Of a stretch of 64,000 nt of DNA, positions 1 through 9,411 are shown piece by piece; within the stretch, counting starts at the first letter, position 1; every line of letters starts with the position of its first letter. The translations under genes were made by a program, and so were the position numbers. Below the pieces are notes generated by a model, which worked only from the letters and a program-made list of their open reading frames with translations, did no database searches and was not told the origin of the DNA. This DNA is from Janthinobacterium saanense. Lineage in GTDB: Bacteria > Pseudomonadota > Gammaproteobacteria > Burkholderiales > Burkholderiaceae_D. The stretch spans positions 124,001-188,000 of the forward strand of contig NZ_JACHCI010000004.1 of NCBI RefSeq assembly GCF_014200675.1. The letters are read 5' to 3'.

Positions 1-2
1 TG

Positions 3-386
3 GAAGTGACGGAATCGGTGATCATGAATACGGGCGACGCGCTCGGTTTCATCAACGACTTGCACGCCATCGGCGTGGGCCTGGCCATCGACGATTTCGG
101 CACCGGTTATTCCTCACTGGCCTATTTGAAGCAACTGCCGGTGCAAACCCTGAAGATAGACCGCTCCTTCATCAAGGATATCTCGACCGACCCGAATGAC
201 GAAGCCATCGCGATTGCCATCATTCAGCTGGGCAAGAGCATGCACTTGTCGGTGATCGCGGAAGGCGTGGAAACCCAGGAACAGGCCGCCTTCCTGCTGC
301 GTCATGGCTGCAAGCTGGCGCAGGGCTATTGGTATAGCCAGCCGGTGCTGGCGCAAGACTTGCTGGAGCGCTGGCTGGAAGGTTAA
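3..386 (+). CDS. EAL-domain protein, C-terminal fragment (c-di-GMP phosphodiesterase family)
   Basis: This is the 3' end of a gene that begins before the window; the frame is open from base 3. The 127 visible residues are the second half of an EAL domain. They begin with EVTES, then show the DDFGTGYSSL motif whose acidic pair binds the catalytic metal, the LKIDRSFI strand, the AEGVET glutamate motif and the closing QGYWYSQP segment. All the residues expected in this half of an active cyclic-di-GMP phosphodiesterase are present. The EAL tripeptide itself and any sensor or GGDEF domain lie outside the window, so full architecture and activity cannot be judged. The gene converges on the thioredoxin-like gene, with 9 bases between the stops. 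Confidence 0.93.
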   Translation, partial: EVTESVIMNTGDALGFINDLHAIGVGLAIDDFGTGYSSLAYLKQLPVQTLKIDRSFIKDISTDPNDEAIAIAIIQLGKSMHLSVIAEGVETQEQAAFLLRHGCKLAQGYWYSQPVLAQDLLERWLEG

Positions 387-395
387 GTTAGTGCT

Positions 396-824
396 TTAAG
401 CCAGTGCTGCCGCCAGCAAGGTGCGCAGATTGCTTTCAGTTTGCCAGTTGCGCCGCTCAGCGCTGCTGTGCGACAGCGCCGCCAGCTCTTCGGCGCTCAG
501 TGCTGCCTGCGCCTGCACCATGCGGTGCGCCAGGGCGCCGTCGGGCAGCACCGTGCCAAAGAAGGCGACGTTGTCTTCGTGCTGTATCAGCAGGGTGGGG
601 AAGTTTTCGATATCGAGGTCGCCCACCACCTCGGCCTGGTCTTCGATATCGATCCAGACGAAAGTCTTGTCGGGATGGCGCGCTGCCAGTTCCTCGAAAG
701 TAGTCCGGTAAGTGCCACAAGTGCCGCACCATTGCGCGCACAGGCAGGCCACCGTCCAGTGTGAACTGGCCAGGGTTGCCGCAATGTCGCCACGGTTGTC
801 GGTAGTGAGGGTCAGGCTATGCAT
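396..824 (-). CDS. thioredoxin-like protein
   Basis: A 142-residue protein with a single thioredoxin fold. It has the redox motif WCGTC (Cys33 and Cys36 in this start), followed by the typical aromatic/acidic strand FVWIDIED and the cis-proline segment NFPTLLI. There is no signal peptide, so a cytoplasmic dithiol role is likely. The motif differs from classical WCGPC, so this is a thioredoxin-family protein rather than TrxA itself. The frame could begin 21 bases further out at a TTG (base 845). I chose the ATG at 824 because it directly precedes the conserved fold and the TTG has no visible ribosome-binding site. The C-terminal 35 residues are Ala-rich and probably helical. Confidence 0.82.
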   Translation of the reverse strand: MHSLTLTTDNRGDIAATLASSHWTVACLCAQWCGTCGTYRTTFEELAARHPDKTFVWIDIEDQAEVVGDLDIENFPTLLIQHEDNVAFFGTVLPDGALAHRMVQAQAALSAEELAALSHSSAERRNWQTESNLRTLLAAALA

Positions 825-1099
825 GTCTTGTTCAAATGCCGGCAAAGGCGCCGAATGGGCGTATTCTACCGCGCCCGGCGGCGGCAGTCCTTGCTTAATG
901 CATCAGGCCGCTGCTGGCCTATCTACCGTGTTTTTTGATATAACAGCGGTTTCTAGTGGATAATGCTGTTAATTATGTGCTGAATCTGCCCGCTGCTAAC
1001 ATCAGCCTGCGTGGTTTCCCGGCCGGCAGTCTGCTCCTTCCAGTCTGTTCCCTGCAAGCACAGCCCCACCTTGACCCTCTTTATGGAATTAGCCAGCTT

Positions 1100-2017
1100 A
1101 TGTTGAGTTACCGCCACGCCTTTCACGCGGGTAATCACGCCGATGTGTTGAAGCATTATGTACAAATACAGTTGTTGCAGTATTTGAATCAAAAAGATAC
1201 TGCCTACAGTTATATCGATACCCATTCCGGCGCGGGCGTGTATGCGCTCGACGGCGGTTATGCCTCGAAAAATGCGGAATATGAAACGGGGATTGCCCCG
1301 CTGTGGGACCGTACGGACCTGCCTGCCTCGCTGGCCGAGTACTTGAATCTGATCAAGGAAATGAATCCAAGCGGCAAGATGCGCTACTACCCGGGTTCGC
1401 CATATTGCGCCGACCAGGTGGCGCGCGAGCAAGACCGTTTGCGTTTGTTCGAGCTGCATCCGGCGGACGCCAAGATCCTGGCGGACAACTTCCGCAAGGT
1501 CGAGGCGCATGCCGCCGAGCAGGGCGTGCGTTCGAGCGTGCGCGGCAAGCGCGTGCTGATCACCAAGGCCGATGGTTTCCAGAGCCTGAAAGCCTTGCTG
1601 CCGCCGCCGTCGCGCCGCGCGCTGGTGCTGATCGATCCGCCGTATGAAGACAAGATGGACTACCGCAAGGTCAAGGACACCTTGGCTGATGCGCTGGTGC
1701 GTTTCCCGTCGGGCATCTACGCCGTCTGGTATCCGGTGCTGCAGCGCATGGAATCGCGCCAGTTCGCCGACAAGCTCAAGCAGTTGCCAGCCACCGAATG
1801 GCTGCATGTGACCCTGACCGTCAATACCCCATCGCCAGACGGTTTCGGCCTGCACAGCAGCGGCATGTTCATTTTGAACCCGCCGTACACGCTGGAGCCG
1901 ATGTTGCGCGAAGTCATGCCTTACCTGGTCAAGGTGCTGGGCCGCGACGATGGCGCCAAATTTGTACTGGAAACGGGCAAGGGCGGCATCAGGAATACGG
2001 GCACGCGCCGCGTTTAA
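1100..2017 (+). CDS. rlmJ: 23S rRNA (adenine(2030)-N6)-methyltransferase RlmJ
   Basis: A 305-residue protein close in length to E. coli RlmJ (280). The opening MLSYRHAFHAGNHADVLKH is diagnostic of the family and fixes the ATG at 1100, although the frame is open 48 codons further upstream. SAM-binding and catalytic features follow: YIDTHSGAGVY (glycine-rich loop) around residues 38-48 and the LIDPPYE catalytic motif near residue 178, the D/N-PP-Y type used by N6-adenine methyltransferases. RlmJ methylates A2030 of naked 23S rRNA in E. coli. The gene stands alone between the thioredoxin-like gene and the EAL/HDOD gene. Confidence 0.95.
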   Translation: MLSYRHAFHAGNHADVLKHYVQIQLLQYLNQKDTAYSYIDTHSGAGVYALDGGYASKNAEYETGIAPLWDRTDLPASLAEYLNLIKEMNPSGKMRYYPGSPYCADQVAREQDRLRLFELHPADAKILADNFRKVEAHAAEQGVRSSVRGKRVLITKADGFQSLKALLPPPSRRALVLIDPPYEDKMDYRKVKDTLADALVRFPSGIYAVWYPVLQRMESRQFADKLKQLPATEWLHVTLTVNTPSPDGFGLHSSGMFILNPPYTLEPMLREVMPYLVKVLGRDDGAKFVLETGKGGIRNTGTRRV

Positions 2018-2190
2018 GTATCGCTTGATTGCTGAACGGCCCCTGGCGCCATGCTGGCGGGCCGATTTATGTTGCGCTGCAGAACGCCGCATAAAAAATA
2101 GATGGCCTATACTGCTGTCAGGCGCCGGAGCGTCCGATGCCTGGCCTTGCCGCAGCCTGCACGCGGCCCCGTCGTGTGCTTGGGCTTGTC

Positions 2191-3498
2191 ATGAACATGA
2201 TTACTCCGCTGCCATCTGCCGCATCTGCTGCATCTTCCGCCTCGTCCCCGCACGATTTTTTCCTCGCTCGCCAACCCATTTTGAACCGTGAACAGCGCCT
2301 GGTGGCGTATGAATTGCTGTTCCGCAGCACGGGCCAGCAACAGACGGCCGTCGTCAGTGATGACGTGGAAGCCACTGCCACCGTGATCGCGCATGCCGCC
2401 GAACTGGGCATGGAACAGGTGGTAGGCTTGCAACTGGCGTTTATCAATGTCGATGCCGTGGCGCTGATGAGCGATTTCATCCGTTTCCTGCCCCATCACC
2501 GCGTGGTGCTTGAAATACTGGAAACCGTGCGCGTCACGCCTGAATTGCTGGCGCGCATCAGCCAGTTGCGCCAGGCGGGCTTTCGCTTCGCGCTCGATGA
2601 TGTGGTGGGGGAGTCCAGCGATGTGCAGCAGTTGCTGCCCCTGATCGATGTCATCAAGGTCGATATTGCCCAGTTGTCTCCCGATGCGCTGGGCGGGCTG
2701 GTGCCCACGCTGGCTTTATCGCGCAAAAAATTGCTGGCTGAAAAAGTCGAAACGGTGGCGCAGTTCGAGCAATGCCTGGCCCTGGGCTTTGATTTTTTCC
2801 AGGGTTATTATTTTGCCCGCCCGGTGATACTCACCGGCAAGAAAATGTCGCCCTCCGAACTGACCATCCTGCGCTTGCTGGAAATGGTGCAGAGCGATGC
2901 CGATCACCGCGACATCGAACGCTGCATCCAGCATGACGCGATCATCAGCCTGAATCTGTTGCGTCTGGTCAATACGCCGGCTGTCAGCGCGGGCGCCCGC
3001 ATCGATACGCTGGGCCAGGCCCTGATGCTGCTGGGGCGGCGCCAGTTGCAGCGCTGGCTGCAAATCCTGCTGTACGTCAAACCGGGCTCAGGCGCTCCGT
3101 TCGCCTCGCCCTTGCTGCAACTGGCCACCACGCGCGGCAAGCAGCTGGAATTGATGACGGAAAAATTGCGTCCCGGCCAGCATCAATACGCCGATATCGG
3201 CTTTACGGTGGGCATCATGTCGCTGATGGATGCGCTGTTTTCCATGCAGATGAGCGAGGTGGTCAGCAGTGTGCGCGTGCATGGCCGGGTCAGCGACGCG
3301 CTGCTATTCCGCCATGGCGAGCTGGGCCATATGCTGGCGCTGGTGGAGCAGGTGGAGCAAGCCGATGACGGCCCCGCCACGCGCGCCATGCTGGATGAAT
3401 TGCATTTGTCGCAAGACGACCTGAATACGATACAGGTGTCGGCCTATGAGTGGGTCAACAGCTATGTGCAGGATATTTCACTGCACGCCAGCCATTGA
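2191..3498 (+). CDS. EAL and HDOD domain signalling protein (YuxH type)
   Basis: A 435-residue cytoplasmic protein. Residues 20-225 are an EAL-like domain opening FFLARQPILNREQ and AYELLFR, with FALDDVV and a closing FFQGYYFARP. Residues 230-430 are an HDOD domain, including LNLLRLVN and MLLGRRQLQRWL. In this two-domain family the EAL part usually lacks several metal ligands. Here the canonical EAL and DDFGTG motifs are degenerate (YELL and LDDVVGE), so it is more likely a c-di-GMP or protein-binding module than an active phosphodiesterase. ATGs occur at 2191 and 2197; the upstream extension to 2137 is not conserved in character. It is monocistronic and convergent with the RsmI-like gene. Confidence 0.9.
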   Translation: MNMITPLPSAASAASSASSPHDFFLARQPILNREQRLVAYELLFRSTGQQQTAVVSDDVEATATVIAHAAELGMEQVVGLQLAFINVDAVALMSDFIRFLPHHRVVLEILETVRVTPELLARISQLRQAGFRFALDDVVGESSDVQQLLPLIDVIKVDIAQLSPDALGGLVPTLALSRKKLLAEKVETVAQFEQCLALGFDFFQGYYFARPVILTGKKMSPSELTILRLLEMVQSDADHRDIERCIQHDAIISLNLLRLVNTPAVSAGARIDTLGQALMLLGRRQLQRWLQILLYVKPGSGAPFASPLLQLATTRGKQLELMTEKLRPGQHQYADIGFTVGIMSLMDALFSMQMSEVVSSVRVHGRVSDALLFRHGELGHMLALVEQVEQADDGPATRAMLDELHLSQDDLNTIQVSAYEWVNSYVQDISLHASH

Positions 3499-3511
3499 CG
3501 TCCTGCCTTGA

Positions 3512-4279
3512 TTACTGTCCCAGCAGCAGGAACACGGTCGGTTTCTTGTGGAAGTCAGGCGTTTTGCCGGCTGCCAATTGTTTCTTCCATTGTCCGGCGT
3601 TCAAGGTTTGTATGCTTTCCGTTTCCATGCTCAGGTCGGTAGCCACGCACAGCAGGGTCGATGGTGCGCATTGGGCTACCAGCGCTTCCAGCATGGCGGC
3701 GTTGCGGTACGGCGTTTCGATGAACAGCTGGGTTTGCTTTTCGGTGCGCGAACGGCTTTCCAGCTCCTTGATGCGCTTGCTGCGCAGGGCGGCGTCTGTC
3801 GGCAGATAGCCGTTGAAGGCAAAACTCTGGCCATTCAAGCCGCTGGCCATCACCGCCAGCAGGATCGACGATGGACCTACCAGCGGGCGCACCTTGATGC
3901 CGTGCTGGTGGGCCAGGCGCACCAGGTCGGCGCCAGGGTCGGCCACGGCCGGCACGCCCGCTTCCGACACCAGTCCCGCATCGCGTCCGGCCAGCAGCGG
4001 CGCCAGCAAGCCGGCCAGTGCTTGCGCCGGGGTATTGATGTTCAGCTCGGAAATGGTGATTTCCTGCAGTGGCTTGGCCAGCGGATGCTTGGCGCCGATC
4101 AATTTCAGGAAGGCGCGCGCCGTCTTGGCGTTTTCCGCGACGAAATAATCGAGTTGCGAGGTGATCTGGCGCACCTGCTCGGGAATGATGTGCGCCAGCG
4201 CGTCTGCCGCGCCATCGGCAGCGGTGTCGGACAGGCCCAGGTGGTTGGGGATCAAATACAGGGTGCCGCGAGTGCTCAT
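3512..4279 (-). CDS. SAM-dependent methyltransferase, RsmI-like tetrapyrrole-methylase fold
   Basis: A 255-residue protein beginning MSTRGTLYLIPNHLG, which fixes the ATG at 4279. It carries the tetrapyrrole-methylase/RsmI hallmarks GLVSEAGVPAVADPG (SAM-binding loop, about residues 105-119) and VGPSSILLAVMASGLNGQSFAFNGYLP, plus the later QLFIETPYRNAAML. RsmI itself 2'-O-methylates C1402 of 16S rRNA, but this gene is the shorter, diverged paralogue often found next to maf in betaproteobacteria, so its substrate is uncertain. It lies 35 bases downstream of maf on the same strand and the two are probably co-transcribed. Confidence 0.85.
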   Translation of the reverse strand: MSTRGTLYLIPNHLGLSDTAADGAADALAHIIPEQVRQITSQLDYFVAENAKTARAFLKLIGAKHPLAKPLQEITISELNINTPAQALAGLLAPLLAGRDAGLVSEAGVPAVADPGADLVRLAHQHGIKVRPLVGPSSILLAVMASGLNGQSFAFNGYLPTDAALRSKRIKELESRSRTEKQTQLFIETPYRNAAMLEALVAQCAPSTLLCVATDLSMETESIQTLNAGQWKKQLAAGKTPDFHKKPTVFLLLGQ

Positions 4280-4314
4280 GGTTGTTCTTGTCTGAGGTAA
4301 TGAGTTGCTAAAAA

Positions 4315-4923
4315 TCAATTGGTGAAAAACGCCACGCCAGCCTTGCGCAGCATGCCAGTCAGGGCGATCAGCGGCAGGCCGGTGAGGGCGGTCGGGTCGG
4401 TGCTGTCTATGCGTTCGAGCAAGGCGATGCCGAGTCCCTCATTCTTGGCGCTGCCGGCGCAGTCATATGGCTGCTCGATGCGCAGATAGGCGTCCAGCTC
4501 GGCGTCCGGCAGGTCGCGCACGGTGACCAGGGTCTGGATATCTTCCACCTGGACCACCGGTGCGGCATGGCGGCCGTCGAGCAGGCACAGCGCCGTATGG
4601 AAAATGGTTTGCCGTCCGCGCATGGTCTGCAGCTGCAGCAGGGCCTTGGCGTGGTTGCCGGGCTTGCCGATTTGTGCGCCATCGAGGGTGGCGACCTGGT
4701 CTGAGCCTATCACCAGGCTGCCGGGAAAGCGGTCGAGCACGGCTTGCGCCTTGGCCTGGGCCAGGCGCAGGGCGGTGGCGCTGGGGCTTTCGCCGGGCAA
4801 GGGCCGTTCATCGAGATCGGGCACGGCCACCTCGAAAGGCAGGCGCAAACGCGATAATAATTGCTTGCGGTAGACAGAGCTCGATGCAAGTATCAAGCGC
4901 AATGGGGCAGAAGTTGGTATCAT
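4315..4923 (-). CDS. maf: Maf family nucleotide pyrophosphatase (YceF/MafB type)
   Basis: A 202-residue Maf/HAM1-like protein that hydrolyses non-canonical nucleoside triphosphates. Recognisable blocks are LILASSSVYRKQLL at residues 9-22, DLDERPLPGES, LVIGSDQVA (catalytic aspartate region), and IGKPGNHAKALLQLQTMRGRQ read as two blocks. The arginine-containing loop and the location beside yceD-rpmF-plsX match the YceF branch, which prefers 7-methyl-GTP; this sub-assignment is an inference. The ATG at 4923 is preferred because the fold starts immediately after it; upstream ATGs at up to 5016 add 31 unconserved residues. It is divergent from yceD, sharing a 214-base intergenic region. Confidence 0.9.
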   Translation of the reverse strand: MIPTSAPLRLILASSSVYRKQLLSRLRLPFEVAVPDLDERPLPGESPSATALRLAQAKAQAVLDRFPGSLVIGSDQVATLDGAQIGKPGNHAKALLQLQTMRGRQTIFHTALCLLDGRHAAPVVQVEDIQTLVTVRDLPDAELDAYLRIEQPYDCAGSAKNEGLGIALLERIDSTDPTALTGLPLIALTGMLRKAGVAFFTN

Positions 4924-5078
4924 TCGGTGGCTGATGGCGGCCTGTCTGGCCGTGATAGTCGGTGTCAGCGGGGTTTCAAGGAGCTCCCGCAGCGCAGAGC
5001 CCGGATGGCGGCTCAAAACGGCATGACGTATAAGTTGATAAATATGCCAATAAAAGCATCAAAAAAGATGCTTAGCCT

Positions 5079-5108
5079 TTGACTCGGCGCTAAAAACCCT
5101 GTTATTAT
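5079..5108 (+). promoter_or_regulatory. sigma-70 promoter of yceD-rpmF
   Basis: TTGACT (5079-5084), an 18-base spacer and TATTAT (5103-5108) lie 30 bases upstream of the yceD start. Just before it is a small A-rich hairpin, AAGCATC and GATGCTT around an A-run (about 5054-5073), which may end transcripts arriving from upstream. No other promoter-like pair is as good in this divergent region. Confidence 0.65.
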
Positions 5109-5137
5109 CGCAGGTTTTCCGGGGAAATTTTCTACCA

Positions 5138-5635
5138 ATGAATGCTTTTGTGATCGACGCCTTTGATTTTTGTCGTATCAGCGGGAGCCGCGAGGGTGTT
5201 ACTCCTGTCGCTGAAATGACCCGGTTGACCAAGGATTGTGCAGATACTTCCGGCAACATTGCCTGGAAGATCGTCGGCGGCACCAGCAAGCTGGGCTACC
5301 CGCAACTGACCTTGTCGGTCAACGGCACCGTTCAGCTGGTATGCCAGCGCTGCCTGACTCCGTATGCGTATGACATCGCTTCTTCGACTGTTTTGATGCT
5401 CGGCAAGGATGACGAGCATGCAGACGAGATCGAAGAAATCATCGGCGATGAATCGATTGATGTGATCGTCGGCAGCCGCAGCATGGATGCCATGGCCCTG
5501 ATCGAAGATGAAGCCTTGCTGGCCCTGCCGCAAGTACCCAAACATGAAGTCTGCCCGAGTACCGAGCAGCTAGACGCTCTCAAGACGGAAAAGAAGTCGC
5601 CATTTGCCGCCTTGAAAGACTTGAAGCCAGAATAA
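5138..5635 (+). CDS. yceD: YceD/DUF177 family 23S rRNA accumulation protein
   Basis: A 165-residue acidic protein of the YceD (DUF177) family, which supports 23S rRNA accumulation and is almost always followed by rpmF. The family Cys pair is present as LVCQRCL (Cys69, Cys72) with a third Cys near the C-terminus (HEVCPS), consistent with a small metal-binding fold. The C-terminal SPFAALKDLK is a characteristic tail. The start ATG at 5138 follows the promoter directly with only a weak purine-rich ribosome-binding site. rpmF follows after 189 bases, a spacing that leaves room for a second promoter. Confidence 0.92.
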   Translation: MNAFVIDAFDFCRISGSREGVTPVAEMTRLTKDCADTSGNIAWKIVGGTSKLGYPQLTLSVNGTVQLVCQRCLTPYAYDIASSTVLMLGKDDEHADEIEEIIGDESIDVIVGSRSMDAMALIEDEALLALPQVPKHEVCPSTEQLDALKTEKKSPFAALKDLKPE

Positions 5636-5824
5636 GTAGTGTGTAAAGAACGTGTCAAACGCGTGTAGTAATCGAGTATGGCAATGTGTAGTGAAACGTA
5701 GCATGTAATAAACGATGTCGGTAAAGCCTGTTTTAGGATAGTCTTTGCCGCTGGGATACTCGATTCGCATGTATTTGCTAATCGATTGTGCTAAAATTTT
5801 AGAACTTATGTATTAGGAGTCATC

Positions 5825-6007
5825 ATGGCAGTTCAACAGAACAAGAAAACCCCTTCCAAGCGCGGCATGCACCGTTCGCACGACTTCCTGGTCGCGCCGC
5901 AATTGAGCGTCGAGCCAGTTACCGGCGAAACACACATGCGTCACCATATCAGCCCTAACGGCTTCTATCGTGGCCGTAAAGTGCTGAAGACCAAAAACGA
6001 CGAGTAA
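5825..6007 (+). CDS. rpmF: 50S ribosomal protein L32
   Basis: A 60-residue basic protein with the family pattern [20 protein letters not shown] at the N-terminus and [16 protein letters not shown] near the C-terminus. It lacks the zinc-binding cysteines seen in some L32 proteins, so it is the Cys-less form. A strong ribosome-binding site (AGGAG at 5816-5820) precedes the ATG. An intrinsic terminator follows at about 6031, so much rpmF transcript probably ends before plsX. Confidence 0.97.
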   Translation: MAVQQNKKTPSKRGMHRSHDFLVAPQLSVEPVTGETHMRHHISPNGFYRGRKVLKTKNDE

Positions 6008-6030
6008 TCGACGTTTTGTTGGGTAAGATG

Positions 6031-6077
6031 AAAGCGGTGTTGCGTGGTTATTCGGCGTGGCACCGCTTTTTCTTTTT
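6031..6077 (+). terminator. intrinsic terminator after rpmF
   Basis: AAAGCGGTG (6031-6039) pairs with CACCGCTTT (6061-6069), and the 3' arm runs into a broken T-tract (TTTTTCTTTTT). It separates rpmF from plsX, which therefore probably has some transcription of its own from the following 140 bases. Confidence 0.8.
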
Positions 6078-6214
6078 CTCGGCTGCAATTCATCTTGCAC
6101 ACCGTCATTTTGAATCAAGCTGACTCAGTCTGTGCATGACATTATGCGCCCTGCATATACGCCAGTCCGATTGACATCTTGCCGCAAGCCCGCAGCGGTA
6201 CTGAATCAAAAAAA

Positions 6215-7282
6215 ATGACAATCAAAATTTCTATCGACTGCATGGGCGGAGATCATGGGCCCTCAGTCACTATCCCCGCAGCAATTTCCTTTGTAAAACA
6301 CGAGCCTGATGCTGAACTGATCCTGGTGGGATTGGAAGACGTGATCCGCGCCGAACTCAAAAAGCACAAAGCCGAGTCGCATCCGCGCCTGACGGTATTG
6401 CATGCATCCGAACAAGTTACCATGGACGATCCGCTTGAAGTGGCCCTGCGCCGCAAGAAGGATTCCTCCATGCGCGTGGCCATAGAGCAGGTCAAGAACG
6501 GCGTGGCGCAAGCCTGCGTTTCGGCCGGCAATACCGGCGCCCTGATGGCCGTATCGCGCTATGTATTGAAAACCATGTCGGGCGTCGACCGCCCGGCCAT
6601 CTGCAGCATCTTGCCAAATCAAAAGAACGGCCCGACGTATATGCTGGACCTGGGCGCCAACGTCGATTGCGAGCCGCATCATTTGCACCAGTTCGCCATC
6701 ATGGGTTCGGTGCTGGTGTCGGCCATGGAAGGTATCGCACGCCCCACGATCGGCTTGCTGAACGTGGGCACGGAAGATATCAAGGGCAATGAAGTGGTGA
6801 AACTCACCGCCAAATTGCTGCAAGCCGACCATGAGCGCGGTGCGCTCAATTTCCACGGCAACGTGGAAGGCAACGATATTTTTAAAGGCACTACCGATAT
6901 CGTCGTCTGCGACGGCTTTGTCGGCAATGTGACCTTGAAAGCCATCGAAGGCCTGGCGCGCTACGTCAAAATGGTGCTGACGTCCGAATTCAAGCGTAAT
7001 CCGATGACCATGCTGGGCGCCTTCATCGCGCGCAGCGCCTTGAGCGCCATCAGCAACCGTTTGAATCCCTCGCGTTTCAATGGCGCCAGCCTGCTGGGCC
7101 TGCGTGGCCTGGTATTCAAAAGCCATGGCGGCGCCGATGCCTATTCGTTTGAATGGGCCTTGCGCCGCGCCTTTGATGCGGCAAAAAATGATGTGCAAGC
7201 GCATCTGGCCAGCATGATCGCCGAGCTGATGCCGCGCCTGCCAGCATCGGAAGAACCTCAATCAACAAGCTCTAGCATTTAG
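6215..7282 (+). CDS. plsX: phosphate acyltransferase PlsX
   Basis: A 355-residue protein converting acyl-ACP to acyl-phosphate for phospholipid synthesis. The N-terminus [18 protein letters not shown] is the PlsX signature and fixes the ATG at 6215. Further blocks are [10 protein letters not shown] near residue 104, [31 protein letters not shown] and [12 protein letters not shown]. The protein is a soluble, peripherally membrane-bound enzyme working with PlsY. fabH begins 13 bases downstream, giving a tight plsX-fabH pair. Confidence 0.97.
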   Translation: MTIKISIDCMGGDHGPSVTIPAAISFVKHEPDAELILVGLEDVIRAELKKHKAESHPRLTVLHASEQVTMDDPLEVALRRKKDSSMRVAIEQVKNGVAQACVSAGNTGALMAVSRYVLKTMSGVDRPAICSILPNQKNGPTYMLDLGANVDCEPHHLHQFAIMGSVLVSAMEGIARPTIGLLNVGTEDIKGNEVVKLTAKLLQADHERGALNFHGNVEGNDIFKGTTDIVVCDGFVGNVTLKAIEGLARYVKMVLTSEFKRNPMTMLGAFIARSALSAISNRLNPSRFNGASLLGLRGLVFKSHGGADAYSFEWALRRAFDAAKNDVQAHLASMIAELMPRLPASEEPQSTSSSI

Positions 7283-7295
7283 TGGATGGGTACGC

Positions 7296-8294
7296 ATGAC
7301 TACCTTTAGCAGAATTTACAGCAAAATTATCGGTACCGGCAGCTATCTGCCAGAGAAGCGCGTAACGAATCATGATTTGACCGAACAGCTCGCCGCCAAG
7401 GGTATCGAGACCTCGGATGAGTGGATCGTGTCGCGCAGCGGTATTTCCGCGCGCCACTATGCGGCGCCGACGCAAAATTCTTCGGACCTGGGCGTGGAAG
7501 CGGCCAAAAAGGCCCTGGAAATGGCGGGTCTGGACGCGAACGAGCTGGACCTGATTATCGTCGCCAGCTCGACGCCCGACTTTTTCGGCAGCTTCCCCAG
7601 CACCGCCTGCATCGTGCAAAACAAGCTGGGCATTACCAATAATTGCGCCGCGGTTGATGTGCAAGCCGTATGCAGCGGCTTCGTCTATGCGGTGGCCACG
7701 GCCGACAGTTTCATCCAGTCGGGCATGCACAAGAACGTGCTGGTGATCGGCGCCGAAGTGTTTTCGCGCATCCTCAACTTTGAAGACCGCGGCACTTGCG
7801 TGCTGTTTGGCGACGGCGCTGGCGCCATCGTCATGACGGCATCCAGCGAGCCAGGCATCCTGGCCACCAAATTGCATGCCGATGGCCGTCACTCGGACAT
7901 CCTCAGCGTGCCGGGCAGCCTGGCTGGCGGCGCCCTGGCGGGCAGCGCCTTCCTCTACATGGATGGCCCGGCCGTGTTCAAGCTGGCCGTTTCCGTGCTG
8001 GAAAAAGTCGCGCATGAAGCGTTGGCGCACGCCAATATGACGCCAGACCAGATCGACTGGCTGATCCCGCATCAGGCCAATATCCGCATCATGAACAGCA
8101 CCGCCAAGAAACTCGGCTTGCCGCCGGAAAAAATGGTCGTCACGGTTGACCAGCATGGCAATACCTCGGCCGCATCGATCCCGCTGGCGCTGGACCTGGC
8201 CGTGCGCGATGGCCGCGTGAAAAAAGGCGACAACGTCATGATGGAAGGCGTGGGCGGCGGTTTCACCTGGGGCGCAGTCCTGGCAAAAATGTGA
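7296..8294 (+). CDS. fabH: 3-oxoacyl-ACP synthase III (KAS III)
   Basis: A 332-residue thiolase-fold condensing enzyme that starts fatty acid synthesis from acetyl-CoA and malonyl-ACP. The catalytic triad is readable as Cys126 in VQAVCSGF, His259 in IPHQANIR and Asn289 in DQHGNTSAA. The C-terminal [12 protein letters not shown] is typical. The start ATG at 7296 sits behind plsX with 13 bases between them. The 157-base gap to fabD holds a folded repeat element rather than a gene. Confidence 0.97.
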   Translation: MTTFSRIYSKIIGTGSYLPEKRVTNHDLTEQLAAKGIETSDEWIVSRSGISARHYAAPTQNSSDLGVEAAKKALEMAGLDANELDLIIVASSTPDFFGSFPSTACIVQNKLGITNNCAAVDVQAVCSGFVYAVATADSFIQSGMHKNVLVIGAEVFSRILNFEDRGTCVLFGDGAGAIVMTASSEPGILATKLHADGRHSDILSVPGSLAGGALAGSAFLYMDGPAVFKLAVSVLEKVAHEALAHANMTPDQIDWLIPHQANIRIMNSTAKKLGLPPEKMVVTVDQHGNTSAASIPLALDLAVRDGRVKKGDNVMMEGVGGGFTWGAVLAKM

Positions 8295-8300
8295 TAACCG

Positions 8301-8386
8301 AAGGCTGACTTCGGGGTCCGACCCCGATGGGGGGGATGCACTCCAATGGGGTGCATTCCGATCCCGCAGGGACGTACCCCAGCCTT
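8301..8386. repeat. 86-base folded element between fabH and fabD
   Basis: Three nested or adjacent inverted repeats fill this stretch. An outer pair is AAGGCTG (8301-8307) with CAGCCTT (8380-8386). A first inner hairpin is TCGGGGT and ACCCCGA around CCG (8311-8327). A second inner hairpin is built on ATGCAC and GTGCAT (8336-8356). The GGGGTC/GACCCC core recurs in the hairpin at 54350-54375. It resembles a dispersed palindromic (REP-like) element; no coding sequence or T-tract is seen. Confidence 0.55.
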
Positions 8387-8451
8387 TGCTTGTGGGCTAA
8401 AAGTCTCAAGTTACTGCAACTCGAATATAGAAAAAATCAAACGGAGTCACC

Positions 8452-9393
8452 ATGACACAATTTGCATTTGTTTTCCCTGGTCAAGGCTCGCAAGCGATTG
8501 CGATGCTCGATGGTTTCGCTGGCAACCCGGTGGTGGCTCAAACCGTGGCCGAAGCGTCCGAAGCCCTGCAATTTGACCTGGGCAAGCTGATCGCCGAAGG
8601 TCCGAAAGAAGAACTGGACCTGACCACCAACACCCAGCCGGTGATGCTGACGGCTGCCGTGGCGTTTTATCGGGCCTGGCAAGCTGCCGGCGGCAAGCTG
8701 CCGACGGTGGTTGCCGGCCATAGCCTGGGTGAATATTCGGCGCTGGTCGCCGCTGGCGTGATCGCCTTCAAGGATGCCGTGCCGCTGGTGCGTTTCCGCG
8801 CGCAAGCCATGCAGGAAGCCGTGCCGGTCGGCCAGGGCACGATGGCTGTCGTGCTGGGCTTGTCCGATGACGACGTGCGTGCCGTCTGCGCGGCAGCGGC
8901 GGCAGAAAACCCGGCCCTGGTGGTCGAACCCGTCAACTTCAATGCACCTGCGCAAGTGGTGATCGCCGGCCATACGGCTGCGGTCGAGCGCGCCTGCGAA
9001 CTGGCCAAGGCCAAGGGCGCCAAGCGCGCCATGAAATTGCCGGTGTCGGCGCCATTCCACTCCTCGCTGCTGAAGCCGGCGTCGGACCGTTTGCGCGAAT
9101 ACATGGCTGGCTTGAACTTCTCGGCGCCGCAAATCGCCCTGATCAATAACGTCGATGTGGCCATCGTCAATGACGTGGACGGCATCAAGGATGCGCTGGT
9201 GCGCCAGGCTGCCAGCCCCGTGCGCTGGGTGGAAACCATGCAGAAAGTGGCTGCCGATGGCATCACCCAGGTGATCGAGTGCGGTCCGGGCAAGGTCTTG
9301 ATGGGCCTAGCCAAGCGTATCGATCCGGTACTGGTGGGCGACGCGATTGTCGATCAGGCGTCGCTGGAACGCATTTTGACGCAGATCAATTAA
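8452..9393 (+). CDS. fabD: malonyl-CoA:ACP transacylase
   Basis: A 313-residue enzyme that loads malonyl groups onto ACP. FVFPGQGSQ is at residues 7-15, the nucleophile is Ser91 in AGHSLGEYSA, and the catalytic His203 is in PVSAPFHSS. Family length is normal. A GGAGT ribosome-binding site lies just before the ATG. It is followed 18 bases later by fabG, so fabD-fabG form one transcription unit, possibly begun upstream of fabH. Confidence 0.97.
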   Translation: MTQFAFVFPGQGSQAIAMLDGFAGNPVVAQTVAEASEALQFDLGKLIAEGPKEELDLTTNTQPVMLTAAVAFYRAWQAAGGKLPTVVAGHSLGEYSALVAAGVIAFKDAVPLVRFRAQAMQEAVPVGQGTMAVVLGLSDDDVRAVCAAAAAENPALVVEPVNFNAPAQVVIAGHTAAVERACELAKAKGAKRAMKLPVSAPFHSSLLKPASDRLREYMAGLNFSAPQIALINNVDVAIVNDVDGIKDALVRQAASPVRWVETMQKVAADGITQVIECGPGKVLMGLAKRIDPVLVGDAIVDQASLERILTQIN

Positions 9394-9411
9394 TACAGAT
9401 AAAGGATACTC

